Assembly: GCA_022839045.1 (NCBI GenBank)
Contig: JALHDI010000106.1
Span: 1-17,232 of the forward strand
DNA: 17,232 bases
From: Sporomusaceae bacterium
GTDB taxonomy: Bacteria; Bacillota_C; Negativicutes; Sporomusales_B; UBA7701
Reading direction: 5' to 3'
Under the pieces are notes generated by a model. The model was not told the origin of the DNA, ran no database searches, and was given only the letters and a program-made list of their open reading frames with translations. Below are positions 1 to 6,973 of the stretch, one piece after another (the first letter of the stretch is position 1; each line of letters opens with the position of its first letter). The translations under genes and the position numbers were made by a program.

Positions 1-99
1 GGCACCAAAGCCGCCCTCAACACCGCCCTCGCCAACGACCGCACCCGGCGGCGCTACTCGCTGCTCGCCGAGCGCCTCAGGGGTGAGGGCCTGTGCTGA
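1..99 (+). CDS. C-terminal end of probable RecD2-like ATP-dependent DNA helicase (partial)
   Basis: The window opens inside a reading frame that runs to a TGA at 97-99. The visible 32 residues (starting GTKAALNTALAND and including RRRYSLLAERLR) resemble the extreme C-terminus of UvrD/RecD-like helicases, where a motif of the type KALxxAVxNN is followed by RYxxLxERL. RecD2 helicases often lie next to comF in Firmicutes, which supports the call, but nothing catalytic is visible here. The stop overlaps the GTG start of comF, so the two genes are probably translationally coupled. The identification rests on a short tail and is tentative. Confidence 0.5.
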   Translation, partial: GTKAALNTALANDRTRRRYSLLAERLRGEGLC

Positions 100-761
100 A
101 CGACTGGTGGGCGGCCCTCCTCGACATAATCTACCCGCCCCGCTGCCCCGTCTGCCGGCGGCCGGTCGCCGTCCACGGCGCCTGGTGCCCCGTCTGTCTC
201 GCCCCCGTCCTCGCCAGCCACGAACTGAACCTCGCCGGCCGCCGCCTGGCCGCCCTCGCCTCCTGCCGGATAGTATGCGACTATGCCGCCGGCATCAAAG
301 CCCTCCTCCACCAGCTCAAATTCCGCGGCAACACCCGCGCCGCCGCCTCGCTGGCCTGGCTGCTCGCCGCCCGCCCGGGCAGTGGTTTTCGCCTCGACGG
401 CGTCCAGGCCGTCGTACCCGTACCCCTGCACCCCGACCGCCTCGCCGAGCGCGGCTACAACCAGACCGAACTCATCTTCCGCCGCTGGAGCGAACGGCAG
501 GGCTGGCCGTGGCTCGACGCCCTCAGCCGCACCCGCCCCACCGCGCCCCAGTGGGAACTCGTCCCCGCCGAACGCCGCAGAAACGTAAGAGGCGCCTTCG
601 CCCTCGCGCGTCCCGACGCCGTCCGCGGGAAAACCATCCTGCTCGTCGACGACATCGTCACCACCGGCGCCACCATGAACGAATGCGCCAAGGTGTTGAG
701 AAGGGGAGGGGCCAAAGCGGTCCATGCCCTCGCCCTCGCCGGCGGAGACTACGGCCGTTGA
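93..761 (+). CDS. comF: ComF family phosphoribosyltransferase-like competence protein
   Basis: A 222-residue protein of normal ComF length. The N-terminus carries two CxxC pairs (C18/C21 and C32/C35) forming the small zinc ribbon typical of ComF. The C-terminal half is a type I phosphoribosyltransferase fold with the PRPP-binding loop VDDIVTTGAT at about residues 186-195. ComF proteins are cytoplasmic and take part in uptake and processing of transforming DNA; in many non-competent bacteria their substrate is unknown. I chose the GTG at 93 because AGGGGTGAG lies just upstream (80-88) and because the start overlaps the upstream stop codon. In Firmicutes comF often sits directly before yvyF-flgM, and it does here apart from the inverted HD-GYP gene between them. 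A hairpin repeat follows the stop and may end the transcript. Confidence 0.92.
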   Translation: MLNDWWAALLDIIYPPRCPVCRRPVAVHGAWCPVCLAPVLASHELNLAGRRLAALASCRIVCDYAAGIKALLHQLKFRGNTRAAASLAWLLAARPGSGFRLDGVQAVVPVPLHPDRLAERGYNQTELIFRRWSERQGWPWLDALSRTRPTAPQWELVPAERRRNVRGAFALARPDAVRGKTILLVDDIVTTGATMNECAKVLRRGGAKAVHALALAGGDYGR

Positions 762-762
762 T

Positions 763-825
763 AAGCCGTCATCTGCTTCGTTGCTCCTCGGAGCGCCTTG
801 CATCTGACGGCTTTTGAGCGGCCTT
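763..825 (+). repeat. Structured hairpin repeat, copy 1 (possible comF terminator)
   Basis: Just after comF, AAGCCGTCA (763-771) pairs perfectly with TGACGGCTT (805-813) as a 9-bp outer stem, and GCTC (783-786) pairs with GAGC (791-794) as an inner hairpin. A short T-run (812-815) follows the outer stem. A second copy in the same orientation lies at 16843-16903. The inner part (ATCTGC, TTGCTCCTC, GAGCG, CTTGCATCTG) is conserved between the copies, and the outer stem differs by compensatory changes. The position after a stop codon suggests termination or 3'-end protection, but that is inference. Confidence 0.7.
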
Positions 826-847
826 AAGCTTACAATATAAGAATATG

Positions 848-881
848 AAAACAAAAACCCGGCTGCGTGATCGCAACCGGG
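848..881 (-). terminator. Intrinsic terminator of the HD-GYP gene
   Basis: Read on the minus strand, CCCGGTTGCG pairs with CGCAGCCGGG (10 bp with one G-T pair, loop ATCA) and is followed by TTTTTGTTTT. It lies 18 bases past the TAA of the minus-strand HD-GYP gene. This is a textbook rho-independent terminator in that direction only; the plus strand has an A-tract before the stem instead. Confidence 0.93.
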
Positions 882-898
882 GCTCATTCTCTATCCTC

Positions 899-1501
899 TT
901 ATCCCAGCGAATCCACGAACGCCCGCACCACCTCGTGGTCGAACGCCGTCCCGGAATGGTCGTTAAGCTCGCGCACCGCTTCCTTCTTCGTCTTCACCCA
1001 ATGCTGGGTGCAGGGATTGATGAACCGGTCGTAATGATTGGCAACCGCGATGATGCGGGCGCCGAGGGGGATATTCACCCCCTTGAGGCGTTTCGGATAC
1101 CCCTTGCCGTCCCAGCGCTCATGATGATACCTGATATAAGGGACGATCTCCTGGCAGGCGGGGATATTCTCCAGCATCGCGCTGCCGGCGTTGCAATGGT
1201 TCTTGTACACGCTCAACTCCCGCGTCGACAGATACGGCAGCTTGGCCAGCACGGTATTGGGCACGGTCAATTGACCGACATCATGGAGGATGGCGGCGAC
1301 CCTGATACGTTCGATCTCATCCCGCGGCAAACGCATTTTAGCGGCTATGCTCACGGCATAGTTCGCCACTTGCTGGCTGTGCAGGTAGAGCTTGGGGTTT
1401 TTTAATTCGATCAGACGCATCAGAATGGGCACGATCTCCTGAAGTGTCTCGGCGGCGTTGGCGCCATTTTCCACAGCCTGCATGAGGGTAAGCATATACA
1501 C
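899..1501 (-). CDS. HD-GYP domain protein, putative c-di-GMP phosphodiesterase with altered motif residues
   Basis: A 200-residue single-domain protein. HD-GYP landmarks are in order: H41, the HD pair H73-D74 in LHDVGQL, H102, the HH pair 126-127 in YHHERWDGKGYP (GYP at 134-136), and a final VANHYD block (155-159). The family hydrolyses cyclic di-GMP using a bi- or trinuclear metal site, often lowering c-di-GMP and favouring motility. Two changes stand out. The usual K of HDIGK is Q77, and the usual D of VADxYD is N156, so activity may be altered or lost. No membrane segment or sensor domain is seen, so it is probably cytoplasmic. The GTG at 1501 is preceded by AAGG at 9 bases spacing; an ATG two codons later is the alternative. 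It converges on comF and has its own terminator. Confidence 0.88.
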   Translation of the reverse strand: MYMLTLMQAVENGANAAETLQEIVPILMRLIELKNPKLYLHSQQVANYAVSIAAKMRLPRDEIERIRVAAILHDVGQLTVPNTVLAKLPYLSTRELSVYKNHCNAGSAMLENIPACQEIVPYIRYHHERWDGKGYPKRLKGVNIPLGARIIAVANHYDRFINPCTQHWVKTKKEAVRELNDHSGTAFDHEVVRAFVDSLG

Positions 1502-1609
1502 GAGGAACGACCTTCCCGCTTCAGAGTCAAGTATATTTAGATTTAGCTACAAAAGAAGATTATCCTGCCGCAGGCAGAAAAAAAACCGGCCGCGAAAGCA
1601 ATTTGGGGC

Positions 1610-1646
1610 CAAAGACCTAGCGCATTTTGCCGAATATTGCTATAAT
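1610..1646 (+). promoter_or_regulatory. Candidate promoters upstream of yvyF (sigma-28-like and extended -10 sigma-A-like)
   Basis: CAAA (1610-1613), a 15-base spacer and GCCGAATA (1629-1636) resemble a sigma-28 promoter (consensus TAAA-N15-GCCGATAA, 6 of 8 in the -10). Overlapping it, TGC-TATAAT (1638-1646) is a perfect extended -10 for the housekeeping sigma factor, with no good -35. Either could serve the gene starting at 1671; the sigma-A version would leave a leader of only about 18 bases. The sequence alone does not decide between them. Confidence 0.4.
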
Positions 1647-1670
1647 TTCCTTAGAAAGGGGGCGCAGCCC

Positions 1671-2072
1671 ATGAATCTCACCAACTGCATCGAATGCGGC
1701 AACCTCTGTGTCGAGAATCCATCCAAGCTTTGCAACAACTGTATTCGCGCCGAGGAAGAAGCCGAGGACAAGGTGGCCGAATACCTGCGCAACACCAACA
1801 AGGCTACCCTCGAAGACATCCACAAAGCCACCGGCGTCAAGCACAAAGTCATCCTCCGGATGCTCAAACGCGGTCGGATATTCAGCGACGCCATCATCAG
1901 CTACCCGTGCGAAACCTGCGGTGCGCCCATCAACGAGGGCCGGGTATGCACCCACTGCAGCCAAAACATCGTCGGCCAGGTCAAGCACGAGGAATGGAAG
2001 CCGGAGAAAAGGCTGGAGTCGATTCGCAAAGACGAGAGAATGTACACCAAAGACATCATCCAGAGAAAATAA
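1671..2072 (+). CDS. yvyF: YvyF/TIGR03826-type flagellar operon zinc-ribbon protein
   Basis: A 133-residue protein with an N-terminal cysteine cluster (C6, C9, C13, C21, C24), a central helical HTH-like part (about 36-72, including ATLEDIHKATGVKHKVIL) and a second zinc ribbon (C80, C83, C93, C96), then a basic tail. This layout matches the TIGR03826/YvyF family found next to flgM in Firmicutes; its exact role is not established, but a regulatory or nucleic-acid-binding function is likely. The frame is open back to 1458, but I chose the ATG at 1671 because AGAAAGGGGG lies 8 bases upstream and the family homology starts there. It is followed by a strong terminator hairpin before flgM. Confidence 0.88.
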   Translation: MNLTNCIECGNLCVENPSKLCNNCIRAEEEAEDKVAEYLRNTNKATLEDIHKATGVKHKVILRMLKRGRIFSDAIISYPCETCGAPINEGRVCTHCSQNIVGQVKHEEWKPEKRLESIRKDERMYTKDIIQRK

Positions 2073-2149
2073 CTACGGAATCAGCCCCTAGGATGAGAAA
2101 AACGGGCGTAAGACGGATGTAGAAGTCAATAAGTCTCTTAAACAGTAAG

Positions 2150-2178
2150 TGGCGGCGGTTAAAAACCCCGCCATTTTT
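2150..2178 (+). terminator. Intrinsic terminator between yvyF and flgM, overlapped by a promoter
   Basis: TGGCGG plus GGTT (2150-2160, one bulged C at 2156) pairs with AACC plus CCGCCA (2164-2173) around an AAA loop, followed by TTTTT (2174-2178). The 10 paired bases and the U-tract make a good rho-independent terminator that would end or attenuate the yvyF transcript. The loop and right arm also provide the -35 and spacer of a sigma-28-like promoter for flgM. Confidence 0.85.
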
Positions 2179-2186
2179 GACGATAC
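2160..2186 (+). promoter_or_regulatory. Sigma-28 (FliA/SigD) promoter for flgM
   Basis: TAAA (2160-2163), a 15-base spacer and GACGATAC (2179-2186) match the sigma-28 pattern TAAA-N15-GCCGATAA (full -35, 6 of 8 in the -10). The predicted start of transcription near 2193 leaves a leader of about 33 bases with GAGGTG at 2213-2218. Control of flgM by sigma-28 itself is well known in other bacteria and closes the feedback loop. Confidence 0.65.
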
Positions 2187-2225
2187 TATATCAGAAGTAC
2201 TGCTACGTAAGCGAGGTGTCGTGCC

Positions 2226-2525
2226 GTGATTATTTCCGGCAAACAGATCCAGAGCATCATGAAAGTCTATACCGAGCAGAACAAGGTCGCAAAAAGCTCC
2301 CAAGCGGGCGACATTGCTCCGGCCTCTAAAAAAGACGAAGTGATCCTCTCCACCCAGGCTCAAGAATTCGGCCAGATCTACCAGGCCATCAGAGCCCTGC
2401 CCGAGGTGCGCGAAGACAAAGTCAGAGAACTGTCCGACAAGATCGCCCAGGGCAACTACAGCGTCGACGCGAAGGAAGTGGCGGAAAAAATGCTCGGCCG
2501 CCTGATGGCCGACCGCATACGTTAA
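2226..2525 (+). CDS. flgM: Anti-sigma-28 factor FlgM
   Basis: A 99-residue protein starting with the conserved MIISGKQIQSIMKVY segment and ending in the sigma-binding helices (VRELSDKIAQGNYSVDAKEVAEKML). FlgM binds sigma-28 in the cytoplasm and blocks late flagellar transcription until it is exported through the finished hook-basal body. The GTG start at 2226 has GAGGTG 7 bases upstream. Its stop overlaps the Shine-Dalgarno sequence of flgN (AAAGGAGGAA), so the two are coupled. A sigma-28-like promoter precedes it. Confidence 0.95.
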   Translation: MIISGKQIQSIMKVYTEQNKVAKSSQAGDIAPASKKDEVILSTQAQEFGQIYQAIRALPEVREDKVRELSDKIAQGNYSVDAKEVAEKMLGRLMADRIR

Positions 2526-2536
2526 AGGAGGAAGCC

Positions 2537-3043
2537 GTGGCCAACTGGGACAAACTTGTCATCCTGCTCGACGAAATGGTCAGTCTCTACGAGGCCATCC
2601 TCGAACTCAGCCGGCAGAAGCGCGACACGTTGATCGCCGTCAAGCCGCCGGATCTCGAAGCGATCACCAAAAAGGAAGAGCTCCTCATCCTGCAGGCCGG
2701 GAAACTGGAAACAGCCCGCGGCAAGCTCGTTGAGCAGCTCGCGGCGGCGGGCGGCTTCGCCGCCCAGGACCTCACCCTCGCCAAAATGAAAGAACTGGCC
2801 GGCCCGGAAACGGCCGCGCGCCTCGACAAAATCGCGGCCGAATTCGAACGCATCATGGCGGAACTCGCTCCGGTCAACAAACTCAACGCCGAACTCATCC
2901 AGCGAGCTCTCGGCTTCATCAACTACAACATCAACCTCCTGACTCCTGACGCAGAGCGCGACAGGGCCCACCTATGCCCCGCAGGGGCAAAACACCCAGG
3001 AAACCCAGGTCAGGAAACTGGTAGATCGGAAAGTTTAAGATAA
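2537..3043 (+). CDS. flgN: FlgN-type export chaperone, C-terminus apparently frameshifted
   Basis: A mostly helical, 168-residue FlgN family protein (opening MANWDKLVILLDEMVSLYEAI); FlgN binds the C-termini of FlgK and FlgL and delivers them to the flagellar export gate. The GTG at 2537 has AAAGGAGGAA 3 bases upstream. After INYNINLLT the frame changes character (ERDRAHLCPAGAKHPGN). Dropping one C of the pair at 2945-2946 moves to a frame reading LTQSATGPTYAPQGQNTQE and ending VRKLVDRKV at a TAA at 3036-3038, which looks like the normal C-terminal tail of this family. So the last 30 or so residues are probably wrong because of a one-base insertion, either real or a sequencing error. The neighbours flgM and flgK are in the expected places. 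Confidence 0.9.
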   Translation: MANWDKLVILLDEMVSLYEAILELSRQKRDTLIAVKPPDLEAITKKEELLILQAGKLETARGKLVEQLAAAGGFAAQDLTLAKMKELAGPETAARLDKIAAEFERIMAELAPVNKLNAELIQRALGFINYNINLLTPDAERDRAHLCPAGAKHPGNPGQETGRSESLR

Positions 3044-3059
3044 CACGGGGTAAGCAAAA

Positions 3060-4895
3060 ATGCGCTCAACCTTCAGCGGCCTCAACACGGTCGTCCGCGG
3101 CATCTACGCCCAGCAGCTGTCGCTCGACACCGTCGGCCACAACATCGCCAACGCCAATACCGAAGGATATTCCCGCCAGCGTGTCAACCTGGCCACCACC
3201 CTGCCGGAGGTCGTCTACGGCGGGACGGGGGCGCTGCAGGTCGGCACCGGCGTTGCCATCGAGTCCGTCACCCGCGCCCGCGACATCTTCATGGACAGGC
3301 AGTACTGGAAAGAATCCTCGTCCCTCGGCTACGGCTCGACATCGGTCAGCACCTACAGCCAGATCGAAGACATCTTCAACGACGAACTGCCTGACATCGG
3401 TCTCCAGACCATCCTCAACAACTTCTGGCAGTCCTGGGAGACGCTGTCCACCAACGCCTCCAACGACAGCGCCCGCACCGCCGTACGGGAGCGGGGCGCC
3501 GAACTCGTCGAAGCCATCCAGCACGCCAGCAGACAGCTCGAGGATATGGTCGCCAACATCAACGACACCCTGTCCGCCAAAGTCGACGAAATCAACGAAA
3601 TGACGTCCGAGATATACACCCTCAACAAGCAAATCGCCAACATCGAGGTCGGCGGCCGCGACAACGCCAACGACCTGCGTGACCGGCGCGACTTCCTCAC
3701 CGACAAGCTGTCCAAAATGATGAATGTCCGCGTCTTCGAAGACTCAGAACGTAACTACGTCGTCCAGGTATCGGACGTCGTCCTCGTCGACGGCGGCGGC
3801 TATACGCCCCTCGCCCTCAACGACCCCGCCACCTCCATGAACGCCGACTACGGCATCGAGATGAGATACGTCGTCGTCGCCGACGGCAGCAACCAGCGGG
3901 TCAACTTCACCAACGGCGAAATGAAAGCCCTGCAGGAAGCCAACTCCACCGTTCCCCTAACATACCTCGACAAACTTTCCACCATCAGCAAATTCCTGTT
4001 GCAGGAATTCAACGCCGTCCACCGTGCCGGCTTCGGCACCGATAACAGCACCAACAACAACTTCTTCGGCACCCCGTCCGTCAATTACGGCGACCCCACC
4101 GCCATCCCGCCGGTGACGGGGCCGGCCTTGTCAAAAGGCGGCTGGATAGACGCCCTCAGCATCAACAGCGATCTCTACAACGACGGCGGCATCGCCAAAA
4201 TCGCCGCCAAAACCCTCATAAACAACCCCGTCGGCCAAAGCAACCCCTCCGGCGGCCAGGCATCCGTGGGCGGGTCGTACACCTCCGCCGCCACCAACTC
4301 TTACCAGATCAGGATCGACACCGTCAACGCCAGCGGCCAGGTGACCGGCGCCAGCTATTCCTTGGACGGCGGCATCAACTGGAACGCGGTCGCGGCGGCG
4401 GATATCGACACCTCCGATGCCAACTGCACCGTCCTCAACAACCTGCCCAACGGGCTCAACCTCACCATTACCACCGACATCGACAACCGGGCCTACGACC
4501 CCGTTCCCGTACCGCCGGTGGCCGACATCTACACCTTCAGCGTCCCCCAGGGCAACGCCTCGGGCGACAACGCCACCCTCCTCACCAACAAACTCAAGAA
4601 CCCCACGGCGGCGGCCTCGGGGCTGAAAGGTTCCTCCCTCGACGGCTTCTATAGCTCCATGATCGGCGAACTGGGCGTAAAAGCCCAGAACAGCCGTCGG
4701 CTGGAAGAAAACCAGCAGACGCTCGTCGACCAGATCGAAAACTGGCGCCAGGCCACCGCCGGCGTCAACCTCGACGAAGAAATGACCAACATGATCCGCT
4801 TCCAGAAAGGCTACAACGCCGCCGCCAGGATCCTGACATCAATCGACGAAATGCTCGATAAACTCATCAACGGGACCGGCGTCGTCGGTCGCTAG
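3060..4895 (+). CDS. flgK: Flagellar hook-associated protein 1, FlgK (HAP1)
   Basis: A 611-residue protein that forms the first ring of the hook-filament junction outside the cell. The N-terminal rod-type D0 motif (GLNTVVRGIYAQQLSLDTVGHNIANANTEGYSRQ in parts, residues 7-40) and the C-terminal D0 helix (VNLDEEMTNMIRFQKGYNA, near 575-595) are both intact, as needed for export and assembly. Between them are D1 helices and a variable surface region (about 390-510, rich in N, S, T and G) with a YTFSVPQGNASG motif. The ATG at 3060 has a modest GGGGTAAG upstream. It lies 17 bases after flgN, whose product is its chaperone, and 13 bases before flgL. Confidence 0.97.
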   Translation: MRSTFSGLNTVVRGIYAQQLSLDTVGHNIANANTEGYSRQRVNLATTLPEVVYGGTGALQVGTGVAIESVTRARDIFMDRQYWKESSSLGYGSTSVSTYSQIEDIFNDELPDIGLQTILNNFWQSWETLSTNASNDSARTAVRERGAELVEAIQHASRQLEDMVANINDTLSAKVDEINEMTSEIYTLNKQIANIEVGGRDNANDLRDRRDFLTDKLSKMMNVRVFEDSERNYVVQVSDVVLVDGGGYTPLALNDPATSMNADYGIEMRYVVVADGSNQRVNFTNGEMKALQEANSTVPLTYLDKLSTISKFLLQEFNAVHRAGFGTDNSTNNNFFGTPSVNYGDPTAIPPVTGPALSKGGWIDALSINSDLYNDGGIAKIAAKTLINNPVGQSNPSGGQASVGGSYTSAATNSYQIRIDTVNASGQVTGASYSLDGGINWNAVAAADIDTSDANCTVLNNLPNGLNLTITTDIDNRAYDPVPVPPVADIYTFSVPQGNASGDNATLLTNKLKNPTAAASGLKGSSLDGFYSSMIGELGVKAQNSRRLEENQQTLVDQIENWRQATAGVNLDEEMTNMIRFQKGYNAAARILTSIDEMLDKLINGTGVVGR

Positions 4896-4908
4896 GAGGT
4901 AGAACGCG

Positions 4909-5895
4909 ATGCGGATAGCCAACAGTACGATAATCTACAACTTCCTCTCCAGCCTCAACAAATCGCAGCAGCGGATGAACCGCATCCAGGAGCAGCTCTC
5001 CGACGGCAAGCTCGTCCACCGGCCCTCCGACGACCCCGTGCGCGCCATCCGCAGCCTGCGCCTCAACACCGACCTCATGACCAACGATCAATACACCCAG
5101 AACGCCAAAGACGCCCAGTCGTGGATGAACCAGACCGACTCCTCCCTCGGCGGGGTAACCGACGTCCTGGAAAGAGCCAGGGAACTGGTCATCGACGCCG
5201 TCAGCCCCAATCCCGCCATTGCCTACACCACGGCGGCCACCGAGCTTGACGGCCTCATCAATCAGGCCATCTCCCAGGCCAACGCCCAGAACGGCGACCG
5301 CTACATCTTCGCCGGCCAGCAGGACAAAATCGACGGCGGACCCTTCGAACGCAAAACGATCACCGTCGACATCGCCGGCGTTCCCACCCAAACCGAAGTC
5401 GTCGTCTACAAAGGCGACGACAACAAAATCTCCATGCGCCTACAGCCCGGAGCGGCCAACCCCAACCAAGACAGCGTCAACGTCACCGGCGAAGACGTCT
5501 TCGGCCCCATGACCACCATCGAGGACGCGGTGACCGGCGAAATCTACACCGTCTCCACCGCCTTCAGCGACTTGCTGGCGATCAAGGAACAACTGGCGAC
5601 CGGCACCCCGGATCTCACCTACCTGTCGACCACCGCTCTCACCAACGTCGACAAAGTTACCGACCGGGTAATGTTAGCCCAAACTCAGATCGGCACCCGC
5701 ATGGCGGCCTACGAAATGGGCCAAAACCTGCTGGAAAGAAACTACGTCACCATCGGCGAAAACGTCGCCGCCAACGACGACATCGACATCGCCAAAATCA
5801 CCATCGACTTCAAGAACAGCGAAAACGTCTACAACGCAGCCCTGGCGGTCGGGGCGAAAATCATGCCCCAGTCGCTCGTCGACTTCCTCCGCTAG
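4909..5895 (+). CDS. flgL: Flagellar hook-associated protein 3, FlgL (HAP3)
   Basis: A 328-residue flagellin-like protein that forms the second ring of the hook-filament junction. The N-terminus has the characteristic helix MRIANSTIIYNFLSSLNKSQ and the LSDGKLVHRPSDDPV motif (about 32-47); the C-terminus ends in a helix with YNAALAVGAKIMPQSLVDFL. The central part is a moderate-size insertion of beta-rich sequence. The start is fixed by TAGGAGGTAG just before the ATG at 4909. FlgN is the expected chaperone. It is followed 12 bases later by the DUF6470-like gene. Confidence 0.97.
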   Translation: MRIANSTIIYNFLSSLNKSQQRMNRIQEQLSDGKLVHRPSDDPVRAIRSLRLNTDLMTNDQYTQNAKDAQSWMNQTDSSLGGVTDVLERARELVIDAVSPNPAIAYTTAATELDGLINQAISQANAQNGDRYIFAGQQDKIDGGPFERKTITVDIAGVPTQTEVVVYKGDDNKISMRLQPGAANPNQDSVNVTGEDVFGPMTTIEDAVTGEIYTVSTAFSDLLAIKEQLATGTPDLTYLSTTALTNVDKVTDRVMLAQTQIGTRMAAYEMGQNLLERNYVTIGENVAANDDIDIAKITIDFKNSENVYNAALAVGAKIMPQSLVDFLR

Positions 5896-5907
5896 GGGTA
5901 ACACAAC

Positions 5908-6204
5908 ATGAGCCGCCTCATTCTCACCATCGACCAGACGCCCTGCCGGGCGTCTTACGGCCTCCTGGGCCAGGAAGCCTTCCGCCGCGACCTCGCCGCC
6001 AGGCAGCGCGGCGTCGTCCAGGAAAACATCGCCCGCTACGTCACCCGCGGCGACCGTATGGCCACCATCATGCCGGGAAACAGCGTCGTCGACATCGCCG
6101 CCGAAGCCTATCTCGACGAGCCGGCGGTCGAAGTCACCATAGCCTCCGTCGCGCGGCCGATCATCGGCGTCACCGAAGCCGCCGGCATCGACATCGTCAT
6201 CTGA
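5908..6204 (+). CDS. Short DUF6470 (YviE)-like flagellar operon protein
   Basis: A 98-residue protein whose opening LTIDQTPCRASYGL and following helical stretch (FRRDLAARQRGVVQENIARYVTRGDRMA) fit the C-terminal half of DUF6470/YviE proteins, which occupy this exact slot between flgL and fliW in Firmicutes. The family members I know are about 180-190 residues and begin with tandem TI-rich beta repeats; that N-terminal part is missing here. The function is unknown. AGGGGTAA lies ahead of the ATG at 5908. No ORF upstream in any frame supplies a missing N-terminus, since flgL ends 12 bases before, so the gene looks naturally short or internally deleted. Confidence 0.7.
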   Translation: MSRLILTIDQTPCRASYGLLGQEAFRRDLAARQRGVVQENIARYVTRGDRMATIMPGNSVVDIAAEAYLDEPAVEVTIASVARPIIGVTEAAGIDIVI

Positions 6205-6236
6205 GCGGCGGCTCACATCCGTTGAGAGGTGAAAAA

Positions 6237-6692
6237 ATGGTCATAGAATCCACCCGCTTCGGCTCCCTCGAAGTCGACGAACAGGACATCATTCGCTTCC
6301 CCCAGGGCTTGCCCGGCTTCGGCGAAGAAAAAGCCTTCGCCTTCCTGCCCTACGCTCCGGAAAGCCCCTTCGCCTTCCTGCAGTCGGTCAACCTGCCCGC
6401 GCTCACCTTCTTCATCGTCGAACCCTTCCATTTTTTCGCCGACTACGAATTCGAACTCAACGACGACCTCGCCCGGGAGATCGGCCTCACCGCCGACTGC
6501 CCCTTCCAGGTCTTCTGCATCGTCACCGTCCCGGAGCAGCTCGAGGAAATGACCGCCAACCTGCTCGCGCCGGTGGTCGTCAACTGGCGGGAGCGCAACG
6601 CCGTCCAGGCCGTCCTCGATAAGAAAGGCTACACCACCCGCCACCGGCTCTTCCCGGACGGGTTCCCCAAAAAGCCCAAGGAGGGCAAATAA
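6237..6692 (+). CDS. fliW: Flagellar assembly factor FliW
   Basis: A 151-residue FliW. Typical segments are FGSLEVDEQDIIRFPQGLPGF near the N-terminus (in parts, residues 8-28), FLQSVNLPALTFFIVEPF (46-63) and VTVPEQLEEMTANLLAPVVVN near residues 101-122. FliW binds flagellin and, allosterically, CsrA; when flagellin is exported FliW is freed, removes CsrA from the flagellin mRNA and allows translation. The frame extends to a TTG at 6222, but that lies before the GAGAGGTG Shine-Dalgarno (6224-6231), so the ATG at 6237 is the start. csrA follows after a 2-base gap, and flagellin is the next transcription unit, giving all three partners in a row. Confidence 0.96.
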   Translation: MVIESTRFGSLEVDEQDIIRFPQGLPGFGEEKAFAFLPYAPESPFAFLQSVNLPALTFFIVEPFHFFADYEFELNDDLAREIGLTADCPFQVFCIVTVPEQLEEMTANLLAPVVVNWRERNAVQAVLDKKGYTTRHRLFPDGFPKKPKEGK

Positions 6693-6694
6693 CC

Positions 6695-6925
6695 ATGCTG
6701 GCCCTCACCCGCAAATGCGGCGAAAAGATTGTCATCAGCGACGACATCGTCGTCACCGTGGTCGACATCAAGGGCGACAGCGTCAGACTCGCCATCCAGG
6801 CGCCGCGCGAGGTCAAGATATTCCGCGGCGAGCTCTACGAGGCCATCGCCGCCGAGAACAGGCAGGCCGCCGCGCCGCCGCCGGCCGCCGGCCTCGACCT
6901 CCTGAAAACCATTCACAAAAAATAG
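6695..6925 (+). CDS. csrA: Carbon storage regulator CsrA (translational repressor)
   Basis: A 76-residue CsrA beginning MLALTRKCGEKIVISDDI, with the five-strand core and the RNA-binding VRLAIQAPREVKIFRGELYE stretch (in parts, about 29-49). The C-terminal tail is rich in A and P (AAAPPPAAG). CsrA dimers bind GGA motifs in hairpin loops and at Shine-Dalgarno sites. The ATG at 6695 follows AAGGAGGGC at 6679-6687 inside the end of fliW, so the genes are coupled. The likely local target is the flagellin leader (7130-7237). The operon ends in a strong terminator 10 bases downstream. Confidence 0.97.
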   Translation: MLALTRKCGEKIVISDDIVVTVVDIKGDSVRLAIQAPREVKIFRGELYEAIAAENRQAAAPPPAAGLDLLKTIHKK

Positions 6926-6934
6926 GCTTTATCC

Positions 6935-6973
6935 GGGGGATTGCCCGTCAGCGGGCGATCCCCCTTCGTTTTT
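6935..6973 (+). terminator. Terminator of the flgM-csrA operon
   Basis: GGGGGATTGCCCG (6935-6947) pairs with CGGGCGATCCCCC (6952-6964) over 13 bp (one G-T pair) with loop TCAG, followed by TTCGTTTTT. It separates csrA from the independently transcribed flagellin gene. Confidence 0.93.

Noticed and set aside
845..1405. A 186-codon open frame on the plus strand
   Set aside because: Opposite the HD-GYP gene, which has all family motifs; the plus frame starts inside the minus-strand terminator and has no motif.
1564..1589. CTGCC-GCA-GGCAG hairpin next to a run of A as a terminator
   Set aside because: On the plus strand the hairpin is followed by A not T, and on the minus strand the T-run precedes the stem, so it fits a terminator in neither direction.
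1458..1670. Upstream extension of the yvyF reading frame
   Set aside because: It overlaps the start of the divergent HD-GYP gene and the promoter region; the ATG at 1671 has a clear ribosome site.
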